Source: an uncultured Clostridia bacterium
GTDB lineage: Bacteria > Bacillota > Clostridia > Christensenellales > UBA1242
Direction of reading: 5' to 3'
Assembly (NCBI GenBank): GCA_947584775.1
Contig: CANPWT010000042.1
Span: 1-9,222 of the forward strand
DNA length: 9,222 bases
Below are positions 3,938 to 9,222 of the stretch, piece after piece. The notes under the pieces are model-generated. The model saw only the letters and a list, made by a program, of their open reading frames with translations. It was not told the DNA's origin and searched no databases. The position numbers were made by a program, and so were the translations under genes. The number at the start of each line of letters is the position of its first letter. Within the stretch, counting starts at the first letter, position 1.

Positions 3938-6180
3938 TGTTTATGTTTAAATTTTGTTTTGTAATATTGCTTTGCTGAATTGGATTTTTTGTCGAATTTG
4001 GCGTTTTTTTGTTGATTTTTATTATTTTTTGCCTGTTTTTTTGTAGATTTTGATAAATTTTTTATAGATTTTGCCAACTTGTTGCCCACAACATTATTTA
4101 CACCCGCCAACACAAAATCTATCTGGCGCAACTGTGTGTTGACATTTGCCACCACAACATTAACTTCATCGCCGATTGTAAAATGATTATTTGCGCCGAT
4201 TAGCGATAAGTTCATTTCGTCATAAGTGTAACTATCAAACGGCAGGTCGTCTAATCTAACCAGACCTTCAACGCCGTTATCTAACTCCACAAAAATGCCA
4301 AATTCTTGCACGCCTGAAATATTGCCAACAAATTCCTCGCCCAAAAATTTTTGCATATATACTGCCATTTTGTAATCGTCAACTGCGCGCTCTGCCTCGT
4401 CCGCATTTTTTTCTGTTAAACTAGATTGTTCGCTGGCGCGTTCAACAACTAAATTGAATTTGCTTTTAATATCGTCCTTAGGCACGCCATGAATATAACT
4501 TTTAATTATTCGATGAATTAATAAATCTGGATACCTTCTAATTGGGCTGGTAAAATGGCAATAAAATGGACTGGCCAAGCCAAAATGCCCTAAGCAAGTA
4601 GGCGAATATTTGGCTTTCATCATGCTGCGAAGTATCATCATAGACAAAACTTTTTCTTTGCTTGTGCCCTTAATTTGGTCCAATATTTTTTGATAACTTA
4701 TTGGTTTATCGCCGTCTATTTCTAGCGAGTTACCCACACCCATATTGGTTAAAATTTGGCTTAATTTATTAATTTTTTCTGCATCTGGTTTTTCATGCAC
4801 GCGGTAAACAAAAGGCAGGGCTAGGTCGTAAAAAGTTTTTGCCACGCACTCGTTTGTTAACACCATTAAACTTTCTATTATTTCGTGCGATTCATCCTGC
4901 ATGCGTTTTTCTATGTTTACAATTTCTCCGTTAGCATCTTCCAAAATGTAAGGTTCGGGCAAATCTAAGCGTATTTCCCCGCGCGCGCGTTTGTCTTGTT
5001 TAAGTTTGTTAGAAATTTGCTGATACAATAAAATGTCCGGATACACATCGGCATATTTTTCTATTAAAAGCGCGTCCCTTTCTAGTATCTTTTTAATTTC
5101 GGTATAGGTCATCCTGTGGCTGCTTTTAATAATTCCCTCACGAATACGAGATTTAACAAGGTTAAAATTGCCATCCATTTCAATTTCCACCGTTAAAACC
5201 AACCTATTTACCCCCTCGCTTAGCGAGCAAATTCCGTTGCTAATTTCCTTTGGTAGCATTGGAATAACTTGGTTAGGAAAATACACGCTTGTGCCGCGCG
5301 AATACGCCTCTTTATCTAGCGCGCTGTTTTCGATAACATAGTTAGAAACATCCGCGATGTGCACAAACAACGTGTAGCCGGTTTTGGTTTTTTGGATGGA
5401 CAGGGCATCGTCAAAGTCGCGTGCGTCCTCGCCGTCTATGGTGATTACTTTGTGCATGGTGTAATCCGCGCGTGATTTATATTTTTTTATATCTACATTT
5501 TGGTTTATTAATTTAACTTCTTTTTTAACATTTTCGTTAAATTCTTCCACCAGATTGTACGACCTAATAATAGAAAGTTGCTCTGCTTTTGGAGTGTTTG
5601 CCACGCCCAAAACCTCTATAATTTCGCCCGTGATTAAGTTTTTGGTGTAATTTGTATCTAACTTAACCCAAACTTTATCGTTATTTTTGGCATTTTTGCT
5701 TCTGCCTTTATAGATGCGGATTTCTGGGCATTTTTGGTCGTCTGAAAAAACAACATTTTTGCTTTTGCCTTCAACATATGTGCCAACCACTAGCGTTTTG
5801 TTGTGCTTTAAAATTTTAACAACCACTCCTTCAAATTCGTCATCCGATTTATGATTGGTAATTTCTATTAAAACATCATCGCCGTCCAGCGCCCCTTTAA
5901 GCCCGTAAGACGGAATAAAAACATCCGGCAAATTTTCAACACTAGCAAAGCCGTAGCCTTTTTTGTTTAACTCTAACTTAGCCTTAATATAGCCTTTATC
6001 TCGCGAAATGATTACCCTATCTTGTTCGTCAACAAACAACGTGCCATCATTAATAAAGTTAATTATTTGTGTGTTAATTTCCCCCTCAGGAGCGTTGCAA
6101 ATTTCTGCAAGGCGTTTTGTTAATTTGCTTTGCTTTAAATACATCAATTTATTGTTGCGTATAATTTCTATTAAATCCAT
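3934..6180 (-). CDS. rnr: Ribonuclease R (RNB family 3'-5' exoribonuclease)
   Basis: RNase R degrades structured RNA from the 3' end and works with tmRNA/SmpB to remove mRNAs from stalled ribosomes. The 748 residues show an N-terminal winged-helix region (1-60), cold-shock domains (about 65-190; GYGFAS and DVFIP at 76-90), and the RNB domain with catalytic aspartates D249, D255, D257 and D258 in IDGEDARDFDDAL. Next come HIADVSNYV (274-282), the HFTSPIRRYPDLLIHR block (542-557, with the catalytic Arg), an S1 domain (about 615-690; GVQEFGIFVEL) and a Lys/Asn-rich tail (698-748) that probably binds RNA. The length is normal and all key residues are present. The ATG at 6180 has no Shine-Dalgarno sequence; an extended -10 box ends 6 nt upstream. 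It follows secG after a strong terminator and shares its stop codon region with the next gene's promoter. Confidence 0.98.
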   Translation of the reverse strand: MDLIEIIRNNKLMYLKQSKLTKRLAEICNAPEGEINTQIINFINDGTLFVDEQDRVIISRDKGYIKAKLELNKKGYGFASVENLPDVFIPSYGLKGALDGDDVLIEITNHKSDDEFEGVVVKILKHNKTLVVGTYVEGKSKNVVFSDDQKCPEIRIYKGRSKNAKNNDKVWVKLDTNYTKNLITGEIIEVLGVANTPKAEQLSIIRSYNLVEEFNENVKKEVKLINQNVDIKKYKSRADYTMHKVITIDGEDARDFDDALSIQKTKTGYTLFVHIADVSNYVIENSALDKEAYSRGTSVYFPNQVIPMLPKEISNGICSLSEGVNRLVLTVEIEMDGNFNLVKSRIREGIIKSSHRMTYTEIKKILERDALLIEKYADVYPDILLYQQISNKLKQDKRARGEIRLDLPEPYILEDANGEIVNIEKRMQDESHEIIESLMVLTNECVAKTFYDLALPFVYRVHEKPDAEKINKLSQILTNMGVGNSLEIDGDKPISYQKILDQIKGTSKEKVLSMMILRSMMKAKYSPTCLGHFGLASPFYCHFTSPIRRYPDLLIHRIIKSYIHGVPKDDIKSKFNLVVERASEQSSLTEKNADEAERAVDDYKMAVYMQKFLGEEFVGNISGVQEFGIFVELDNGVEGLVRLDDLPFDSYTYDEMNLSLIGANNHFTIGDEVNVVVANVNTQLRQIDFVLAGVNNVVGNKLAKSIKNLSKSTKKQAKNNKNQQKNAKFDKKSNSAKQYYKTKFKHKH

Positions 6181-6186
6181 ATTAAT

Positions 6187-6215
6187 ATTTTATCACGAAT
6201 GGCAATTAATACAAA
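6187..6215 (-). promoter_or_regulatory. Promoter of rnr, predicting a leaderless transcript
   Basis: On the minus strand, TGA-TAAAAT (hexamer 6192-6187) is an extended -10 box ending 6 nt before the rnr ATG, so +1 would be the A of the start codon. The -35 is weak (TTTGTA at 6215-6210 with 17 nt, or TTGTAT at 6214-6209 with 16 nt). The geometry is the same as at smpB and the 74-residue gene. Confidence 0.5.
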
Positions 6216-6246
6216 ATATTTTTTTTACAATTTAAAAAAAGGCAAT

Positions 6247-6267
6247 AAAAAAAAGCGGGTAGCCCGC
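6247..6267 (-). terminator. Intrinsic terminator after secG
   Basis: On the minus strand, the stem GCGGG-CTA-CCCGC is followed by eight T (6254-6247). It starts 5 nt after the secG stop and separates secG from rnr. Confidence 0.92.
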
Positions 6268-6272
6268 CAATT

Positions 6273-6572
6273 TTAGAACAATTTTGGTATTTTTAAGAAC
6301 ACAAAATACAAAACGCAGAACAAGGCAATTAAACCCAAAACGATGTAAATTAAACGAGTTATTCTGCCCTCACGGCTGCCGCCTTTGTTTTGCGAATAAT
6401 AACTATCTTGATTGCCGGTTATAACATTGCCCGAGTCGCTTTCGCCTGTAATTTGCATAAAAACAAGCACAACCAAAACAAGGCTTAATAGCGCTAAAAC
6501 CACCAAACAAATTCTTTCAAAAACCGGAAAACTTGTTGTAATCCAATTAGGGATTGCTAAAAAATTATACAT
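6273..6572 (-). CDS. secG: Preprotein translocase subunit SecG
   Basis: SecG is the small auxiliary subunit of the SecYEG channel in the cytoplasmic membrane. The 99-residue protein has two membrane segments, about 18-42 (RICLVVLALLSLVLVVLVFM) and 72-95 (RLIYIVLGLIALFCVLYFVF). They are separated by a polar Gly/Ser-rich loop (TGESDSGNVITGNQDS), the standard SecG layout, although the loop sequence is divergent. I chose ATG at 6572 because GGAGG lies 5 nt before it; the in-frame TTG at 6584 overlaps that site and is unlikely. Position just upstream of rnr and smpB is the common Firmicutes order and supports the call. The gene has a candidate promoter and a large inverted repeat in its 77-bp leader region, and a strong terminator follows. 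Confidence 0.88.
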   Translation of the reverse strand: MYNFLAIPNWITTSFPVFERICLVVLALLSLVLVVLVFMQITGESDSGNVITGNQDSYYSQNKGGSREGRITRLIYIVLGLIALFCVLYFVFLKIPKLF

Positions 6573-6584
6573 TATTTCCTCCAA

Positions 6585-6634
6585 GTAAAGTTAAAACTAC
6601 AACAAAGTTTACCACAATTTGTTTAACTTTACAA
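6585..6634 (-). promoter_or_regulatory. Candidate secG promoter with 11-bp inverted repeat
   Basis: On the minus strand, TTGTAA (6634-6629), a 17-nt spacer and TAAACT (6611-6606) form a moderate promoter, with a 27-nt leader to the secG ATG. A perfect 11-bp inverted repeat, GTAAAGTTAAA and TTTAACTTTAC (6632-6622 and 6595-6585), overlaps the -35 box on one side and ends 2 nt before the GGAGG on the other. A further half-site, GGTAAACTTTG, lies between them. This could be an operator, or a hairpin if transcripts enter from the upstream gene. Confidence 0.4.
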
Positions 6635-6649
6635 CTAAATTTAACAATT

Positions 6650-6874
6650 TTATTTTCTAATATACGATAAATAAATTAAAACAGCAACTAACACAACCGC
6701 AAGCAAAATTAGCCCTAATTTTTCAAACTTTTTTTGCTCCCCATTATACTTTTTAAAGAAATTCATAATCAAAAGCAGAACCACGCCAAAAATTGCCAGC
6801 CAAATAATTGAAAACACAGCGGTGTTCATATTTTGAATAAAATTTACAAATTGATAATATGCTGATTTAATCAT
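6650..6874 (-). CDS. Small two-span membrane protein, unknown
   Basis: I do not recognise this 74-residue protein. Two hydrophobic segments, about 18-39 (TAVFSIIWLAIFGVVLLLIM) and 53-70 (LGLILLAVVLVAVLIYLSYI), flank a short basic and polar loop (FFKKYNGEQKKFEK). The topology resembles SecG, the next gene, but the sequences are not obviously related. It has a near-perfect promoter and is expected to be well expressed. The ATG at 6874 has no Shine-Dalgarno sequence; TATAAT ends 6 nt before it, predicting a leaderless mRNA. No terminator follows, so it may be co-transcribed with secG. Position between gpmI and secG is where eno often sits in Firmicutes. A role at the membrane near Sec is conceivable but unproven. 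Confidence 0.72.
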   Translation of the reverse strand: MIKSAYYQFVNFIQNMNTAVFSIIWLAIFGVVLLLIMNFFKKYNGEQKKFEKLGLILLAVVLVAVLIYLSYIRK

Positions 6875-6880
6875 AGTTTA

Positions 6881-6909
6881 ATTATATCATAACGACATTG
6901 CTTTGTCAA
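6881..6909 (-). promoter_or_regulatory. Consensus promoter of the 74-residue membrane protein gene, leaderless
   Basis: On the minus strand, TTGACA (6909-6904), a 17-nt spacer ending in TGA, and TATAAT (6886-6881) match both consensus hexamers fully and also have the extended -10 TG. Six bases later comes the ATG, so +1 is predicted to be its A. The -35 box overlaps the TGA stop of gpmI. Confidence 0.85.
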
Positions 6910-8387
6910 GGTCTGATTATCAAACTCTCGCCCTCAAATGATTTGGCGGGTTTTATGCCCATTAAATCGCAAAAGGTTGGGGCAATATCTTTTAGTCCGC
7001 CAAGTTTTTTCATGTAATACTCGCCGCTAGTTTTAACCGCACAAAAAACCTTGCTCAATGTGTGCGCCATGTGTGGTTCGCCGTCCTTGGTTCGCATTTC
7101 GTCCGCATTGCCATGGTCGGCCGTAATTAGCGCAACATAGCCGTGTTCTTCCGCCGCATCCAACACCTTTTTTAGGCATTTATCCATAAATTCTAGTGAT
7201 TTTACTGTTGCATAATAATCGCCTGTATGCCCCAACATGTCTGGGTTGGAAAAGTTTACAAAAATGGCATTGTAATTGTGTTTTATTGCCTTAACCGCCT
7301 CGGCCGCTATTGCCTTTGCGCGCATTTTTGGCTTGGTTGCAAAATTCTTAACTTTATATGATGGAACATGAATCCTATCTTCGCGCTCAAATGGCTCTTC
7401 TCTGCCTCCATTTAAGAAATAGGTGACATGCGCATATTTTGTGCTTTCGCTTATTTTTATTTGGCTTAAATTTAAACTAGATAGATATTCGCTTAACGTG
7501 TCGTGCGTTTGTTCAACCGGGTACAACTGAATTGTGTCGCTAGTATCCACGCTTGCCATAGTAATTAATTTTAACGGAGTTTTTTCTTCCGTCATTTTAA
7601 CAATTTGGCGCAATCTATCTTCCCTAAAATTAAAGAAAAGCGCAATATCTTTATTAGACAGGCTAAATTTTGCTTGTGTTTTTACATGGACAGGCGTTAT
7701 AAATTGGTCATTTTGACCTTGCTGATATTGCAGTTTGATATATTTTTCCATGTCCTTATTTTCAATTTCGTCAGTGCATGAAAACATTGCATTAAACGCC
7801 AAAGTTGTTCGGTCTAAATTGCCTTCCCTATCCATGCCGTAGCCTCGCCCGCCCAGGCTTGCAATTTCACAATTTTCAATATCTTTAATTTTTTGCTTAA
7901 CTTTTCTTAAATATTTTATGCCATCTTGTGGCGGAGTATCTCGCCCATCGGTAAACAGGTGCAAAAAGATGTTTTTGGCTTTATTTTTTGCCATGTCTAT
8001 TATTTGAAAGGCATGCAAAATGTTGCTATGAATATTTTTATCGCTCATCATGCCAATTAAATGCAAATTGCCCTTGCGCGCTTTTAATTCGGTTAAATTT
8101 TTTGTTAAAATTTTGTTATTTTTAAATTTATTGTTGTTGATATCATCTGTAATTTTTTTAACGGTGGACGGAATAATCCTGCCCGCACCGATGGTTAAAT
8201 GCCCAACCTCGCTGCCGCCAAGTTCCCCTTTCATAACGCCAACCGCCTCTCCGCTTGCCTCTAACAGCGAATATGGGGTGGTTTTAAGTTGATTTAGCGT
8301 TGGAGTTTTTGCGTTTTTAACCGCATTAAAAGGGCCAACTTTGCCCTCGCCGTAACCGTCTAAAATTATTAAAATACCATTTTTCAT
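6906..8387 (-). CDS. gpmI: 2,3-bisphosphoglycerate-independent phosphoglycerate mutase
   Basis: This enzyme interconverts 3- and 2-phosphoglycerate in glycolysis using two Mn ions and a phosphoserine intermediate. The protein has 493 residues, close to the usual 505-515. Metal and catalytic residues are all visible: D10 (ILDGYG), S59 in GGSEVGH, D383 and H387 (NPDMLGH), D424 and H425 (TADHGNAD) and H442 (AHT), with the same spacing as in characterised bacterial enzymes. The substrate-binding region includes TDGRDTPP (146-153), GMDRE (184-188) and NFREDRLRQ (253-261). Oddities: the usual Asn before the catalytic Ser (GNSEVGH) is Gly58, and the usual YYAMDR is GYGMDR. The ATG follows the tpiA stop by 7 nt; GAGGGG in the last tpiA codons serves as ribosome binding site, so it is part of the pgk-tpiA-gpmI operon. 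Confidence 0.97.
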   Translation of the reverse strand: MKNGILIILDGYGEGKVGPFNAVKNAKTPTLNQLKTTPYSLLEASGEAVGVMKGELGGSEVGHLTIGAGRIIPSTVKKITDDINNNKFKNNKILTKNLTELKARKGNLHLIGMMSDKNIHSNILHAFQIIDMAKNKAKNIFLHLFTDGRDTPPQDGIKYLRKVKQKIKDIENCEIASLGGRGYGMDREGNLDRTTLAFNAMFSCTDEIENKDMEKYIKLQYQQGQNDQFITPVHVKTQAKFSLSNKDIALFFNFREDRLRQIVKMTEEKTPLKLITMASVDTSDTIQLYPVEQTHDTLSEYLSSLNLSQIKISESTKYAHVTYFLNGGREEPFEREDRIHVPSYKVKNFATKPKMRAKAIAAEAVKAIKHNYNAIFVNFSNPDMLGHTGDYYATVKSLEFMDKCLKKVLDAAEEHGYVALITADHGNADEMRTKDGEPHMAHTLSKVFCAVKTSGEYYMKKLGGLKDIAPTFCDLMGIKPAKSFEGESLIIRP

Positions 8388-8394
8388 ACCCCTA

Positions 8395-9066
8395 TTACCC
8401 CTCTATTATTTTTAAAAATTTGTTTGTAACTAAACACGCTTCGCCAAGCATAAAGCCATCTAGTTCGGCGCATTGTAACTTGTTAAAATTTGTTTCATTA
8501 ACGCCGCCACCATAAAGCACTTCCACTTCAAACCCGCACGATTTTGCCGTATTTTTAATAAATTTAATTTTGGTTTGAATTTGTTTTGCCGTTTCGGTTT
8601 TCCCGCTTTTAACCGCCCAAACCGGCTCGTAGGCAAAAATAACTTTTCCGCTTGCAAATTTAAGCGCCGATTTTATTTGCCTTTCCATTACAGATTGGTT
8701 TTGCTGTTTTTCCGTTTCACCAACACAGACAATGGGCGTTATGCCATTTTGGCACGCTTGTTTAACCTTTAAAGCAATTTCGTTATTGCCGTCTTGCCTT
8801 TCGCAATGGCCTATTATTGCATAGGTTACGCCAAATTCTTTAAGCATATTTGCGCTAATTTGCGAAGTGTAACTACCCGAACTAAAGGAGGAAATATCTT
8901 GCGCCCCTAAATTGAGATTCTTTGCCTTTATAAATGGTACATAAATAAAAGGTGGACACAAAACTAAATTTGTGTCCTTAAACTTTCTTTGGTTAAAAAT
9001 TTTATTGCAATTTTGGTAAAATTTTTTGTTACCATTCATTTTAAAATTAGCAACTATGTTGCGCAT
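8395..9066 (-). CDS. tpiA: Triosephosphate isomerase
   Basis: This enzyme interconverts dihydroxyacetone phosphate and glyceraldehyde 3-phosphate. The 223 residues are shorter than the usual 245-255. Catalytic residues are present: N7 and K9 in NFKMN, H87 in IIGHCER, E147 in AYEPVWA. Several normally near-invariant positions differ: NWKMN is NFKMN, GHSERR is GHCERQ, loop 6 (AIGTGKT) is AVKSGKT, YGGSVN is YGGGVN, and the final GGASL is GEACL. The stretch after GHCERQ is also shortened. The enzyme is probably still active but is an unusual, fast-evolving version. The ATG at 9066 is 8 nt after the pgk stop, with AAGGGG overlapping that stop as the ribosome binding site. Confidence 0.95.
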   Translation of the reverse strand: MRNIVANFKMNGNKKFYQNCNKIFNQRKFKDTNLVLCPPFIYVPFIKAKNLNLGAQDISSFSSGSYTSQISANMLKEFGVTYAIIGHCERQDGNNEIALKVKQACQNGITPIVCVGETEKQQNQSVMERQIKSALKFASGKVIFAYEPVWAVKSGKTETAKQIQTKIKFIKNTAKSCGFEVEVLYGGGVNETNFNKLQCAELDGFMLGEACLVTNKFLKIIEG

Positions 9067-9074
9067 AGCACCCC

Positions 9075-9222
9075 TTATAAATCTTGTATCAATTCAACAC
9101 AAGGCAACTTTTTACCTTGCAACAACATTAGTGAAGCGCCGCCGCCCGTTGACAAATGGCAGGCCTTTTTGCAAATATTAAGTGATTTTATAGCGGCTAT
9201 ACTATCTCCGCCGCCAATTATA
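9075..9222 (-). CDS. pgk: Phosphoglycerate kinase, C-terminal end (5' part outside window)
   Basis: Phosphoglycerate kinase makes ATP from 1,3-bisphosphoglycerate in glycolysis. The last 48 residues are visible, beginning IIGGGDSIAAI, the nucleotide-binding Gly-rich turn of the C-terminal domain, followed by CHLSTGGGASLMLLQGKKLP, the family's highly conserved STGGGASL..L.G..LP end, and stopping at TAA 9077-9075. Nothing abnormal is seen in this piece. It leads the pgk-tpiA-gpmI operon within this window. Confidence 0.96.
   Translation of the reverse strand, partial: IIGGGDSIAAIKSLNICKKACHLSTGGGASLMLLQGKKLPCVELIQDL

Noticed and set aside
6573..6584. TTG start giving a 103-residue SecG
   Set aside because: That TTG overlaps the GGAGG ribosome binding site of the ATG 12 nt downstream, which has ideal spacing.
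3934..6908. Alternative genetic code with TGA as tryptophan
   Set aside because: rnr and gpmI end at TGA exactly where their families end, and Trp is encoded by TGG (for example in serS), so the standard bacterial code fits.
8460..8772. Extra reading frames of about 65 codons overlapping tpiA on both strands
   Set aside because: They lie wholly within the well-supported tpiA gene, have no ribosome binding sites, and resemble no protein family.

Overview
The window is AT-rich DNA using the standard stop set, TGA included. It looks like a low-GC Bacillota (Firmicutes) chromosome, plausibly an uncultured clostridial or related gut lineage; I cannot place it further. The main clue is gene order. 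Reading the minus strand from right to left gives pgk (3' end), tpiA, gpmI, a 74-residue membrane protein, secG, rnr, a 113-residue unknown and smpB. This is the classical Firmicutes glycolysis / secG-rnr-smpB neighbourhood, but eno is missing after gpmI and no ssrA (tmRNA) is recognisable after smpB.

Layout. 1-277 (+) is the 3' end of seryl-tRNA synthetase, read in two frames because of one extra base near position 139, and it is closed by a bidirectional terminator. 344-2660 (-) is an accessory block: a DUF2441 protein with its own promoter, a DUF1848 radical-SAM-like protein, and a methyltransferase-like gene whose stop overlaps the DUF1848 start by 1 nt. 2670-2974 has no conventional gene. 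It holds a minus-strand terminator, two copies of a 37-bp palindromic repeat 83 bp apart, and two degenerate copies of the smpB 3' end. 2975-9222 (-) is the housekeeping block.

How the genes work together. Pgk, TpiA and GpmI are lower-glycolysis enzymes in a tight operon (8- and 7-nt gaps). SecG is an auxiliary subunit of the Sec translocon. RNase R and SmpB cooperate in trans-translation and removal of faulty mRNA. The 74- and 113-residue proteins have strong promoters of their own and are unknown. The methyltransferase/DUF1848 pair looks translationally coupled; its substrate is unknown.

Two patterns stand out. First, downstream of smpB lie in-frame remnants resembling the C-terminal tail of SmpB, with mostly synonymous codon differences. 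They look like footprints of integration events that replaced the gene's 3' end, and the accessory block lies just beyond them. Second, smpB, rnr and the 74-residue gene have no Shine-Dalgarno sequence. Each has an extended -10 box ending exactly 6 nt before the ATG, which predicts leaderless mRNAs, while neighbouring genes have ordinary ribosome binding sites.
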